Below are positions 1 to 8,885 of a DNA stretch of 64,000 nucleotides, in pieces. The stretch is from assembly GCF_001224225.1 (NCBI RefSeq), contig NZ_CUEE01000008.1:1-64000 (forward strand), written 5' to 3'. Source of the stretch: Staphylococcus borealis (GTDB taxonomy: Bacteria; Bacillota; Bacilli; Staphylococcales; Staphylococcaceae). Under the pieces are notes generated by a model. It ran no database searches, was not told the DNA's origin, and saw only the letters and a list, made by a program, of their open reading frames with translations. Numbering within the stretch: position 1 is the stretch's first letter; the number at the start of each line of letters is the position of its first letter. Both the position numbers and the translations under genes were made by a program.

Positions 1-35
1 GCGAGCCAACAATACGAAGTATTGTATATAAAGAA

Positions 36-72
36 GCCAGTAAATGAATTTATAAAAAACTCATTTACTGGC
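36..72 (-). terminator. Hairpin terminator downstream of fhs
   Basis: A perfect 12-bp stem (36-47 paired with 61-72) has a 13-nt A/T loop. It lies just past the stop of the leftward fhs gene, and T-rich sequence follows the stem in both directions, so it may also stop rightward transcription. It belongs to a ~95-bp segment that recurs after acsA near 2241-2336. Confidence 0.7.
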
Positions 73-157
73 ATTTTTGCTAGGAATTATGTCCCAGCCT
101 CAGATTTAATCATGTATCTTCGTATACATATATTTTTATTTACTATATATTATTGCT

Positions 158-1825
158 TTAGAATAAACCTACTGCATGGCCATCTTCTGTAACGTCCATA
201 TTTAACGCAGCTGGTTTCTTAGGTAATCCAGGCATAGTCATAATTGCACCTGTTAAGGCAACAATAAATCCTGCACCTGTTTTAGCTTCTAATTCTCTAA
301 TTGTAATATCAAAATCAGTTGGTGCTCCTAATGCAGTAGCGTCATCGCTGAATGAATATTGTGTTTTAGCCATACAGATTGGATATTTACCCCATCCATT
401 ATCTGTAAATTCTTTTAATTGTTTTTTAGCTTTTTTACTGAATGTTACTGAAGAACCACCGTAAATATCTTTAACGATTGTTTCAATTTTTTCTTCTAAT
501 GATTGATCTAAATCATATAAGAATTTGAAATCATTTGGTTGTTCGATAACTTCTAATACTTGGTTAGCTAATTCAACGCCACCTTTACCGCCTTTTTCCC
601 AAACTTCAGTTAAAGCGATTCTAACGTTATTTTTTTTAGCCCAAGCTTTTACAGCTTCAGTTTCTGCATCAGTGTCATGAATAAATGCATTTAATGCGAT
701 AACTGGTTCAACACCGAATTTGCGGATGTTATTAACGTGACGTTCTAGGTTAACGATACCAGCTTTTACAGCTTCAACGTTTTCTTCTTTAAGATCATCT
801 TTTGCTACGCCACCATGCATTTTAAGCGCACGAACTGTTGCAACTAATACGACTGCTGATGGTTCGAAGCCAGCTTCTCTAGCTTTAATGTCGATAAATT
901 TCTCAGCACCAAGGTCTGAACCGAATCCTGCTTCAGTTACAACAATATCTGCAAGATCACGTGCAGTTTCAGTAGCTAAAATAGAGTTACAACCATGTGC
1001 AATATTTGCGAATGGTCCACCATGAACTAATGCAGGTGTACCTTCAATTGTTTGAACTAAGTTAGGTTTAATAGCATCTTTTAAAATCATTGCTAATGCA
1101 CCTTCAACTTTTAAGTCAGCAACTGTAACTGGTTTACGGTCGCGAGTGTAGCCAATAGTGATACGACTAATTTTTTCTTTTAAGTCATTAATATTACGAG
1201 CTAAACATAAGATAGCCATTACTTCTGAAGCAACTGTAATGTTGAAGCCATCTTCACGTGGTACACCATTTGTAGGTCCACCTAAACCAACGTTCACATG
1301 ACGTAATGCACGGTCGTTCATGTCTAATACACGTTTCCATTCAACACGACGTACATCAATGCCTAAGTCGTTACCTTGATGGATGTGGTTGTCGATAAAT
1401 GCAGATAACGCATTGTTAGCAGTAGTAATGGCATGGAAGTCACCATTGAAGTGTAAGTTAATGTCTTCCATTGGTAGTACTTGTGCATAACCGCCACCAG
1501 TTGCCCCACCTTTAATACCAAATGTAGGTCCTAATGCTGGTTCACGTAAAGCGACCATTACATTTTTATTTAATTCGTTGAACGCATCAGATAATCCAAC
1601 TGTAACTGTAGATTTACCTTCACCTGCTGGCGTAGGACTCATAGCAGTTACTAAAACGACTTTCCCTTTGTTGTCTTTAGGTTTGATTTGATTGATATCA
1701 ATCTTAGCTTTATAGTGACCATATTGTTCTAAAGCATCTGCTGGGATGCCAGCTTTTTCAGCGATTTCTCCAATAGGTTTAAGTTCTGATTGATTAGCAA
1801 TGTCTAAATCTGATAAATGTGCCAA
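158..1825 (-). CDS. fhs: Formate--tetrahydrofolate ligase
   Basis: This cytosolic enzyme makes 10-formyl-tetrahydrofolate from formate, tetrahydrofolate and ATP, feeding purine synthesis and formyl-Met-tRNA. The 555-residue product has the family's usual length. The P-loop TPAGEGKS is at residues 65-72, and the conserved stretches [20 protein letters not shown] and [13 protein letters not shown] follow. The start is TTG (complement of 1823-1825), about 10 nt behind an AAGGGG ribosome site; no upstream ATG fits better. The gene stands alone, with a long A/T-rich leader that holds two cre-like boxes (1929-1962), so CcpA control is plausible. A hairpin terminator follows the stop. The family assignment is secure from conservation along the whole length. 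Confidence 0.98.
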   Translation of the reverse strand: MAHLSDLDIANQSELKPIGEIAEKAGIPADALEQYGHYKAKIDINQIKPKDNKGKVVLVTAMSPTPAGEGKSTVTVGLSDAFNELNKNVMVALREPALGPTFGIKGGATGGGYAQVLPMEDINLHFNGDFHAITTANNALSAFIDNHIHQGNDLGIDVRRVEWKRVLDMNDRALRHVNVGLGGPTNGVPREDGFNITVASEVMAILCLARNINDLKEKISRITIGYTRDRKPVTVADLKVEGALAMILKDAIKPNLVQTIEGTPALVHGGPFANIAHGCNSILATETARDLADIVVTEAGFGSDLGAEKFIDIKAREAGFEPSAVVLVATVRALKMHGGVAKDDLKEENVEAVKAGIVNLERHVNNIRKFGVEPVIALNAFIHDTDAETEAVKAWAKKNNVRIALTEVWEKGGKGGVELANQVLEVIEQPNDFKFLYDLDQSLEEKIETIVKDIYGGSSVTFSKKAKKQLKEFTDNGWGKYPICMAKTQYSFSDDATALGAPTDFDITIRELEAKTGAGFIVALTGAIMTMPGLPKKPAALNMDVTEDGHAVGLF

Positions 1826-1928
1826 CTTATTTCAACCCCTTATTAATTTTAGTTTGATTTATGTAAGAATACCTCAAATAAATCTTTTAAGGTTTCTTTT
1901 AATCTTACATACTAATAATAACTAACAA

Positions 1929-1962
1929 TGAAAGCGATGTCGAATTTTTGAGAGCGTTTCCA
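1929..1962. promoter_or_regulatory. Two candidate cre (CcpA) boxes upstream of fhs
   Basis: TGAAAGCGATGTC (1929-1941) and TGAGAGCGTTTCCA (1949-1962) resemble the cre consensus TGWAANCGNTNWCA. They lie ~105-140 bp before the fhs start and 8 bp apart. The second is the better match. This is sequence resemblance only. Confidence 0.45.
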
Positions 1963-2269
1963 ATGATTTGTGTAAAATTTAACTTAATTTTATGATCAAT
2001 TAACTAATTTAAAAATATAATGAATGTAAATCATTAACTTTTTAGGTAAAAATACATTATTACTTCATTTAAAATTTGGAACGATTATTTCTAAATTGAA
2101 CAGTAATTTAATAATTTTAAGAACAAAATCTCTTAAATCATGTGATCTAAAATGGATAGTAGAATGTAGTTAATCATTGCGCCCAAACAAAGCATATCTC
2201 AAAATAGATTTACAAATTAAGCAAGTTGGACAAGTAAAGTAACAATACGAATGAATGTAAATAAAGAAA

Positions 2270-2303
2270 CCAGCGAATGAATTTGTAAAAACTCATCCGC
2301 TGG
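2270..2303 (-). terminator. Terminator of acsA
   Basis: An 11-bp stem (2270-2280 with 2293-2303) lies just past the acsA stop. Its one imperfect pair is a G-U wobble in minus-strand RNA but an A-C mismatch in plus-strand RNA, so it fits a leftward terminator. A T-rich tail follows on the minus strand. It is a sequence relative of the hairpin at 36-72. Confidence 0.7.
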
Positions 2304-2348
2304 CTATCTTACTAGGAATTATGTCCCACACCCTGTCTAATAAATGAT

Positions 2349-4058
2349 TTAATCTTCCATTGTACTTAAATCACCTGCATCTAAGTTAAGCTCCCAAGCT
2401 TTCAATACACGTCTCATAATTTTACCTGAACGTGTTTTTGGCAATTTATCTTTAAATTCTATTTCTCTTGGCGCTGCATGACCTGATAATCCTTCTTTAA
2501 CAAACTTACGAATTTCTGTCTTTAATTCGTCAGATGGTTCATAACCTTGTCGTAATGAAATAAAGGCTTTGATAATTTCACCTCTGACCGGATCTGGCTT
2601 ACCGATAACCCCAGCTTCCGCAACCGCTTCATGTTCAACCAATTTAGATTCTACTTCGAAAGGACCCACACGCTCACCAGCAGTCATAATGACATCATCA
2701 ACGCGTCCTTGGAACCAGAAATAACCATCTTCATCTTGATACGCAGAATCTCCAGATACATACCAATCACCAATGAAATATGAATCATATTTTTCAGGGT
2801 TCTTCCAAATTGAATACATCATTGATGGCCAACCTTTCCTGATAGCCAAATTACCCATTCGATTTGGTGGTAACTCATTACCCGAATCATCAACAATAGC
2901 AGCTTCAATACCTGGCAGTGGTTTACCCATTGACCCTAATTTAACATCGACTGCTGGGTAATTTACAATCATATGTCCGCCTGTTTCAGTCATCCACCAT
3001 GTATCTAGCACGCGTTTATCGTAAACATCTTTAGACCATTTTATAACTTCAGGGTTTAAAGGCTCACCTACTGATAATATTGAACGTAATGATGATAAAT
3101 CATACTTCTCAACGATATCATCACCCGCACTCATCAGCATTCTTAGTGCAGTCGGTGCAGTATACCAAATCGTTACTTTAAATGTTTCAATCATGCTATA
3201 CCATTGTTCAGGTGAGAATCGTCCTCCAGCAATACAATTCGTTACACCATTTAACCAAGGGGCAAAGACGCCATAAGATGTTCCTGTAACCCATCCTGGA
3301 TCTGCTGTACACCAGTATATGTCATCTTCTTTTAAATCTAATACGTATTTACCTGAAATATAGTGAAGTAACATGGCCTTTTGAACATGTAATACACCTT
3401 TAGGTTGACCAGTAGAACCAGATGTATAATGCAAGATAAGTCCATCATCTTCTTTCAACCATTCGATATCAAATGATTCACTAGCATGATGCAATTCTTT
3501 ATTAAAATCTATATATTGTTCATCCACATCCTCATCAACGACTATAATCGTCTCAAGATGTGGTAATTTCTCCTTAGGAATTCGATTAACTAAACTGTTT
3601 GTTGTAATAATAACTTTTGCCTCACTATTATCTAACCTATCCGTCACGGCTTTTTCCATAAAGGCTTCAAATAGAGGTCCCACGATAGCACCTATTTTTA
3701 AAATACCGAGAAAGGCAAAATAGAGTTCAGGTGTTCTAGGCATAAAGATAAATACACGATCCCCTTTTTGAACATTTGCTTTATCAACTAATACATTTGC
3801 AGCTTTATTTGATAATACTTTTAATTGTTCAAACGTATATTGTTCTTTACGCTTTTCGTCTCTATAGTTAAGTGCAATTTTATCACCTTTGCCATTATCG
3901 ACATGGCGATCTATGCACTCATAAGCCATATTAATTTTTCCAGTTTCATTCCATGAGAAAGCTTTTTTCACTTCGTCCCAATCAAAGTCTTGATAAGTTT
4001 TTTCATAATCTTGTAAATTATAATTACCTTTTTCGCTTTCAAATACTTCTACTTTCAT
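2349..4058 (-). CDS. acsA: Acetyl-CoA synthetase
   Basis: This enzyme activates acetate to acetyl-CoA through acetyl-AMP, allowing acetate re-use after glucose runs out. The 569-residue protein is an ANL-superfamily adenylate former. The phosphate loop YTSGSTGQPKG is at residues 211-221, WWMTETGG is the adenine-binding A5 motif, and YVSGDSAYQDEDGYFWFQGR is the hinge region. The C-terminal PKTRSGKIMRR holds the catalytic lysine, about residue 546, which is the lysine acetylated by AcuA-type enzymes in this family. The ATG follows a strong AAGGGGGAG site. The gene is divergent from acuA-acuC, whose products acetylate and deacetylate AcsA. A cre box in the shared promoter suggests CcpA repression. 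Confidence 0.97.
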   Translation of the reverse strand: MKVEVFESEKGNYNLQDYEKTYQDFDWDEVKKAFSWNETGKINMAYECIDRHVDNGKGDKIALNYRDEKRKEQYTFEQLKVLSNKAANVLVDKANVQKGDRVFIFMPRTPELYFAFLGILKIGAIVGPLFEAFMEKAVTDRLDNSEAKVIITTNSLVNRIPKEKLPHLETIIVVDEDVDEQYIDFNKELHHASESFDIEWLKEDDGLILHYTSGSTGQPKGVLHVQKAMLLHYISGKYVLDLKEDDIYWCTADPGWVTGTSYGVFAPWLNGVTNCIAGGRFSPEQWYSMIETFKVTIWYTAPTALRMLMSAGDDIVEKYDLSSLRSILSVGEPLNPEVIKWSKDVYDKRVLDTWWMTETGGHMIVNYPAVDVKLGSMGKPLPGIEAAIVDDSGNELPPNRMGNLAIRKGWPSMMYSIWKNPEKYDSYFIGDWYVSGDSAYQDEDGYFWFQGRVDDVIMTAGERVGPFEVESKLVEHEAVAEAGVIGKPDPVRGEIIKAFISLRQGYEPSDELKTEIRKFVKEGLSGHAAPREIEFKDKLPKTRSGKIMRRVLKAWELNLDAGDLSTMED

Positions 4059-4078
4059 TGTAAACTCCCCCTTGTTTA

Positions 4079-4094
4079 ATGAAATCGCTTTCTT
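4079..4094. promoter_or_regulatory. cre box in the acsA-acuA divergent promoter
   Basis: TGAAATCGCTTTCT (4080-4093) matches the cre consensus at all but the last base. It lies 22 bp upstream of the acsA ATG, where a bound CcpA would block the start or early transcription. The acuA start is ~130 bp to the right. Confidence 0.65.
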
Positions 4095-4222
4095 TAAAAA
4101 GTATTATACATCAATTTTTGTGTTATTCAAAATTTTTAGATAATTATTACAATTTAATTTGTTTATTTCTCCAAATAAATATAAAATAACTATAATAGTA
4201 GTTCGTATTGGGAGTGAGATAA

Positions 4223-4855
4223 ATGAAACATATCAAAACGCATGTAACAAAGCACCTTACAATAAAAGATAAGCATTTCACAATTGAAGGGCCTGTTTCA
4301 TACCAATATTTGAAAACGCTTTCTTTCGACGAATCATTAAATGCCTTTAGACCTTCAAATGACCAGTTTGAAGCTTTACTTGAAATAACTCAATTGCCAG
4401 AAGGACGTATTTATATAGCGCGAGAAGATAAGCATATTATCGGTTATGTCACCTATCACTATCCTGACGATTTTGAAAGATGGGCTGAAGGTCAATTGCC
4501 TTATTTATTAGAGTTAGGTGCAATAGAAGTACAACGTAATTATAGACAATTTCATCTTGGTAGCGAACTTATTGCGTTAAGTCTAGCTCAAGATGAATTT
4601 GAAGATTACATTGTTTTAACTACTGAGTACTACTGGCATTGGGATTTAAAAACGGCAAAACTTGAGGTTTTTGAATATAAGAAAATGATGCAAAAGTTAA
4701 TGTCTAAAGGTGGCTTAGAAGTATTTGCTACAGATGATCCAGAAATTACAAGTCACCCAGCTAATTGTCTAATGGCAAGAATTGGGAAAAGGATATCATT
4801 AGACCAACAACAATCTTTTGATGATTTACGTTACAAAAATCGATTTTTATTTTAG
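4223..4855 (+). CDS. acuA: GNAT protein acetyltransferase AcuA
   Basis: AcuA acetylates the catalytic lysine of acetyl-CoA synthetase and so switches it off. The 210-residue protein has the length of Bacillus AcuA. A GNAT core lies around residues 65-130, with the acceptor strand YIAREDKHIIGYVTYH and EVQRNYRQFHLGSELI, the likely acetyl-CoA-binding turn. A GGGAGTGAG ribosome site precedes the ATG. It is transcribed away from its target acsA and is followed 35 bp later by acuC, the matching deacetylase. The acuB gene found between acuA and acuC in Bacillus is absent here. Confidence 0.92.
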   Translation: MKHIKTHVTKHLTIKDKHFTIEGPVSYQYLKTLSFDESLNAFRPSNDQFEALLEITQLPEGRIYIAREDKHIIGYVTYHYPDDFERWAEGQLPYLLELGAIEVQRNYRQFHLGSELIALSLAQDEFEDYIVLTTEYYWHWDLKTAKLEVFEYKKMMQKLMSKGGLEVFATDDPEITSHPANCLMARIGKRISLDQQQSFDDLRYKNRFLF

Positions 4856-4890
4856 CCATTTCTGCTATAACTTTAAGGGGTATGATATTT

Positions 4891-6048
4891 ATGCAAAAGA
4901 ATTTAAAAACGGGGTATGTATACTCAGATGAACTATTGAAGTATCGTTTCAATGATAATCATCCTTTTAATCAAATGCGATTAAAATTAACAACAGAATT
5001 ACTCCAAATGATGAACTTATTAAATGATGAGCAGATTATCCAACCTAGAATAGCAAATGAAGACGAACTTGCTTTAATTCATAAATATGATTATATCCAA
5101 GCAATTAAACACGCTTCACATGGTATATTAAGCACATCTGAAGCTCAAAAATATGGTTTAAATACTGATGATACATTTCAATTTCGGCATATGCATAGAC
5201 ATAGTGCGCGCATTATAGGTGGTGCACTAAATTTAGCAGATGAAATAATGAATGAAAACATACAAAATGGATGTCACTTAGGCGGTGGCTTGCACCATAG
5301 TCTTCCTGGACGCGCGAATGGATTTTGTATATATAATGACGTTGCTATAACTGCGAAATACCTAGCTTCGAAATATCAACAACGGGTGATGGTAATTGAT
5401 ACCGATGCACATCATGGTGACGGTACACAATGGAGTCTTTATACAGATAACACGATAATGTGTTATTCCATTCATGAGACAGGTAAATTTTTATTTCCAG
5501 GATCAGGGCATTACACAGAGCGTGGTGAGGATTTAGGATATGGATATACAGTAAATTTGCCATTAGAACCTTATACAGAACATGATAACTATTTAAAGGT
5601 ATTTGAAGAATCCGTAACAAGCGTGATTCAAGCATATAAACCTGACATCCTACTTAGTGTGCATGGCGTCGATATTCATTATTTAGATCCATTAACGCAT
5701 ATGAGTTGTTCACTAGAAACTTTATATGAAATACCATATATCATTAATAAATTAGCTCAACTATATACCAAAGGAAAAGTACTAATGTTTGGTGGTGGCG
5801 GTTATAATATTTGGCAAGTGGTACCTCGAGCGTGGAGTCATATATTTTTAGCTTTAATGAATGAACCTATCCAAGAAGGCCCCTTGCCCGAACAGTGGAT
5901 AACAAAATGGGGTAACTATTCACCTGTTAAATTACCCAAGCACTGGACAGAAGATTATCGTGACTATGTAACGATCCCAAGAACACAAGCAATCTCTGAA
6001 AAAAATAATGAACGTGCGAATAGAATTATTCATTGGTATACAAATTAA
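4891..6048 (+). CDS. acuC: Acetoin utilization protein AcuC, HDAC-family deacetylase
   Basis: This zinc-dependent class I/II-type histone-deacetylase homologue removes the acetyl group from AcsA and restores activity. Family motifs are GGGLHHSLPGRANGFCIYND, then DTDAHHGDGTQWSLY with the Asp/His metal and base residues, then SVHGVDIHYLDPLTHM, and a C-terminal GGGGYN. I chose the second ATG (4891), 10 nt after AAGGGG; the in-frame ATG at 4882 nearly touches that ribosome site. The product is then 385 residues. It probably forms an operon with acuA. A hairpin at 6055-6095 separates it from the convergent ccpA. Confidence 0.94.
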   Translation: MQKNLKTGYVYSDELLKYRFNDNHPFNQMRLKLTTELLQMMNLLNDEQIIQPRIANEDELALIHKYDYIQAIKHASHGILSTSEAQKYGLNTDDTFQFRHMHRHSARIIGGALNLADEIMNENIQNGCHLGGGLHHSLPGRANGFCIYNDVAITAKYLASKYQQRVMVIDTDAHHGDGTQWSLYTDNTIMCYSIHETGKFLFPGSGHYTERGEDLGYGYTVNLPLEPYTEHDNYLKVFEESVTSVIQAYKPDILLSVHGVDIHYLDPLTHMSCSLETLYEIPYIINKLAQLYTKGKVLMFGGGGYNIWQVVPRAWSHIFLALMNEPIQEGPLPEQWITKWGNYSPVKLPKHWTEDYRDYVTIPRTQAISEKNNERANRIIHWYTN

Positions 6049-6054
6049 AATAAA

Positions 6055-6095
6055 GGAGTAGGAAAATGTTCTTAGTAAATGCATTATCCTACTCC
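6055..6095. terminator. Bidirectional terminator between acuC and ccpA
   Basis: A 14-bp stem with one mismatch (6055-6068 with 6082-6095) sits between the convergent acuC and ccpA stops. On the minus strand it is followed by a T-rich tail, so it could end ccpA as well as acuC. Confidence 0.65.
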
Positions 6096-6194
6096 CTATC
6101 TATTAACGCGTAAATTTTCTCATTGAAACACTTGTAGTTAGGACCTCTCCCACAAAGATGAGTTGTGTCTTATTCTTATTTCAATTGCTTAACA

Positions 6195-7187
6195 TTAATC
6201 TTTCGTAGTTCCTCTGTACTCAATACGGTGTGGCAATATTACATTTGGTTCTTCAATTTCTTCTTCATTCATATATTTAGTTAACAAACGCATGCCTACA
6301 GCGCCGATATCATATAGTGGTTGAATCACACTCGATAATTTTGGTCTCACCATTTCTACTAATCGAGTATTATTAAAGCTAACAATTTGTAAGTCTTCTG
6401 GAACGCGTATGCCTGCATCTAGTGCGCTATGCATGATACCAATCGCTTGTTCATCACTAATTGATAATATAGCATCAGGTAGATGATCTTTTAAATCTTC
6501 AAATACTTTAATACCATCTTTATAACTTTCAGAACCTGAGAATTGTACTGTATCATTTAATTTTAGTTGGTGACGATCTAACACTTCTCTAAGACCAATT
6601 AGCACATCTTCTTGTGCTTTTTTAGAATAATCACCACTCACTAATGCAAACTCTTTAGCGCCTGATTGGATGAGTTGTTCGGTAATCTCCATTGCTGCCG
6701 TTTTAAAATCAATATTAACAGAAGCGATGTTATCATCTTTTCCGTTAGTACCTGATACTACAACAGGAACAGATGATTGATTTATTAAATCTTTAATTTC
6801 ATTCGAAATTGTACCACCTAAGAAGATAATACCGTCTACTTGCTTACTTAATAAGTTATTAAATATTTCTTTTTCTTTCTCAGAATCATTATCTGAGTTT
6901 GAAATAATAGAATGATATTTATACATTGTCGCTATATCCTCAATACCACGAGCTAATTGAGAATAATAGATGTTAGAAATATCAGGGATAATAACGCCTA
7001 CTGTTGTTGTTCGTTTACTAGCTAGTCCTCTTGCAACAGCGTTTGGTCGATAATTTAATCTTTTAATAACTTCATTAACTTTTTTTCTTGTTTCAGGTTT
7101 AACGTTTTGATTACCATTCACTACTCGTGAAACGGTTGCCATAGATACTCGGGCCTCTCTAGCAACATCATATATAGTTACTGTCAT
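6195..7187 (-). CDS. ccpA: Catabolite control protein A
   Basis: CcpA is the LacI/GalR-family regulator that, with HPr-Ser46-P, binds cre sites to repress or activate carbon genes. The 330-residue product has the N-terminal helix-turn-helix at about residues 4-24 ([20 protein letters not shown]), the hinge helix [14 protein letters not shown], and a periplasmic-binding-protein-like core from about residue 60 to the end. The ATG follows a clean AAGGAGG. Two cre-like sequences lie just upstream, one overlapping the ribosome site, so self-regulation is plausible. Candidate targets within the window are acsA, fhs and putA. Confidence 0.98.
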   Translation of the reverse strand: MTVTIYDVAREARVSMATVSRVVNGNQNVKPETRKKVNEVIKRLNYRPNAVARGLASKRTTTVGVIIPDISNIYYSQLARGIEDIATMYKYHSIISNSDNDSEKEKEIFNNLLSKQVDGIIFLGGTISNEIKDLINQSSVPVVVSGTNGKDDNIASVNIDFKTAAMEITEQLIQSGAKEFALVSGDYSKKAQEDVLIGLREVLDRHQLKLNDTVQFSGSESYKDGIKVFEDLKDHLPDAILSISDEQAIGIMHSALDAGIRVPEDLQIVSFNNTRLVEMVRPKLSSVIQPLYDIGAVGMRLLTKYMNEEEIEEPNVILPHRIEYRGTTKD

Positions 7188-7198
7188 AATTTCCTCCT

Positions 7199-7269
7199 TG
7201 TAAGCGTTTTAATTGTTATTATAACGTGTTTTCATTTCATTTTCAAAGTTTACCACAAAATCGCTTTCA
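7199..7269. promoter_or_regulatory. Candidate cre boxes upstream of ccpA
   Basis: TGTAAGCGTTTTAA (7199-7212) matches the cre consensus at all but one informative position and overlaps the ccpA ribosome-site region. A second, weaker box ending in TCGCTTTCA covers 7256-7269. Together they suggest autoregulation, by resemblance only. Confidence 0.45.
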
Positions 7270-7407
7270 TTCAAACATATTGCTAATATTTTCACATTTA
7301 TGTCATATTTTATATTATTTTTATCATAAAAGCGTAATTTAACATAATATACATTTGAAATGAAATTCATTCAATAGTCGTAGATTTTATCAATAATTGC
7401 AATTGAA

Positions 7408-7476
7408 AAAGCTATTCATGATTACTAGAAAAAAGTATTATAAAACATACTCTTTATTCAGTAAAATGAATAGCTC
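7408..7476 (-). terminator. Terminator of aroA
   Basis: A long imperfect hairpin has AGCTATTCAT and ATGAATAGCT as its outer arms. On the minus strand it is followed by TTTTTC. It lies 30 bp past the aroA stop. Confidence 0.55.
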
Positions 7477-7507
7477 ATTTCATTAATATATTTAGACGAT
7501 TAATTTA

Positions 7508-8599
7508 TTATTTTAATTTTTTTGAATTATACAATTCTGCTAATGGCTTTAATTCATTGTAAAATTGATTAAATTCATTTAAATCCATTTGTTGGCCACT
7601 ATCACTTAATGCAACAGATGGGTCTGGGTGCACTTCTGCCATTACGCCATCAGCACCAACAGCTAACGCAGCTTTAGCAGTTGGTAACATAATGTCCTTA
7701 CGTCCTGTACTATGTGTTACATCTACCATTACAGGTAAGTGTGTGCCTTGTTTCAAAATAGGCACTGCAGAAATATCTAACGTATTTCTTGTTGCTTTTT
7801 CGTAAGTACGGATACCACGCTCACAAAGGATAATATTTTTATTGCCTTGAGAAGCAATATACTCAGCAGCGAAAGTAAATTCTTCAATTGTAGCCGATAA
7901 GCCTCGTTTTAAGAGGATTGGTTTGTTCGTTCTTCCAGCTTCTTTTAATAATTCAAAGTTTTGCATGTTTCGAGCACCAATTTGGAACACATCTAAGTAT
8001 TCGTCGGCAATTTCGAAATCAGCAGGATTTACAATTTCACTGACAACATTAAGGCCAAATTTATCTTTTACATTTTTTAAAATTTTAAGCCCTTCAACAC
8101 CTAATCCTTGGAAATCATATGGTGATGTACGAGGTTTGAATGCGCCACCGCGAATGAATTTTTCTCCTTTTGCTTGTAAATCTTTTGCGACCGCATCAAC
8201 TTGTTCTTGTGATTCAACAGAGCATGGTCCAAATACAAATGATTTATTGCCATCGCCAATAACGCCACCATTGTCAAACTGAACAATCGTATCTTCTGGT
8301 TTTAATTTACGAGACACATATAAATGTTTTTCATTCTCAGATTTTTGTAAATCAGTAGAAGCTTTAAAAATTTCTTTAAATAATTGCTTAATTACATTAT
8401 CATTAAAAGGTCCTTGATTACGATCCATTAACTCATTAATCATTTCTTTTTCGCGTTGTGGATCATAAACCTTTGTACCCTGTTTAATTTTCTCTTCACC
8501 TATTTTTTGTGCTAATTCTCCACGCTTAGATAATAAATCTAAAATTTGATTATTAATCGAAACAATCTCTTCTCTGTATTGCTCTAATTTAGTTGACAT
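7508..8599 (-). CDS. aroA: Bifunctional chorismate mutase / DAHP synthase
   Basis: This enzyme condenses phosphoenolpyruvate and erythrose 4-phosphate in the first shikimate step. Its fused chorismate mutase domain serves as the allosteric sensor in the Bacillus type. The 363-residue protein has an AroQ helical mutase at residues 1-85 ([20 protein letters not shown]) and a class I-beta DAHP synthase barrel from about 100. Visible barrel motifs are [29 protein letters not shown], and [14 protein letters not shown] near the C-terminus. The gene is monocistronic, with a long hairpin after the stop and ~290 bp of A/T-rich upstream sequence. The name aroA follows Bacillus usage; it is not EPSP synthase. 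Confidence 0.96.
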   Translation of the reverse strand: MSTKLEQYREEIVSINNQILDLLSKRGELAQKIGEEKIKQGTKVYDPQREKEMINELMDRNQGPFNDNVIKQLFKEIFKASTDLQKSENEKHLYVSRKLKPEDTIVQFDNGGVIGDGNKSFVFGPCSVESQEQVDAVAKDLQAKGEKFIRGGAFKPRTSPYDFQGLGVEGLKILKNVKDKFGLNVVSEIVNPADFEIADEYLDVFQIGARNMQNFELLKEAGRTNKPILLKRGLSATIEEFTFAAEYIASQGNKNIILCERGIRTYEKATRNTLDISAVPILKQGTHLPVMVDVTHSTGRKDIMLPTAKAALAVGADGVMAEVHPDPSVALSDSGQQMDLNEFNQFYNELKPLAELYNSKKLK

Positions 8600-8792
8600 T
8601 ACTACTCACCTCAATAAAAGTTACTTGTATAATTATATCACTTTAAAGCGATAAAATAATATTAGTTAGATAATATTCTAACAATTAAAAAATAATAGTT
8701 CAACCGTTCTAGTTGATAAATTATCTAAAATTTGTGAATTGTCTAATTATTATATCAAATTTGATATTCACTTTTTATAAAAATAAGAAAAA

Positions 8793-8841
8793 GGAGCGAA
8801 TCAAAAATCTAATTTAATTAACAGATTTCTGAATCCACTCC
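8793..8841 (-). terminator. Terminator of the large YtxH-domain gene
   Basis: The arms 8793-8810 and 8823-8841 form a long stem with small bulges. TTTTTC follows on the minus strand, just past the stop at 8886. Confidence 0.7.
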
Positions 8842-8885
8842 ATTTAGTGATTAAAACCTCACATTAAATACAAGCATTAGCTTTA

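Larger units (their letters stand above)
1826..2348. other. fhs-acsA intergenic region
   Basis: This 523-bp gap is very A/T-rich and has no credible ORF. It holds the fhs promoter region with two cre-like boxes at its left end. At its right end is a ~95-bp repeat (about 2241-2336) that includes the acsA terminator and resembles positions 7-101. The part between about 1970 and 2240 shows nothing I can name. Confidence 0.6.
7188..7507. other. aroA-ccpA intergenic region
   Basis: This 320-bp gap holds the ccpA promoter region with two cre-like boxes at its left end and the long imperfect aroA terminator (7408-7476) at its right end. The middle is plain A/T-rich sequence with no credible ORF. 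Confidence 0.6.
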
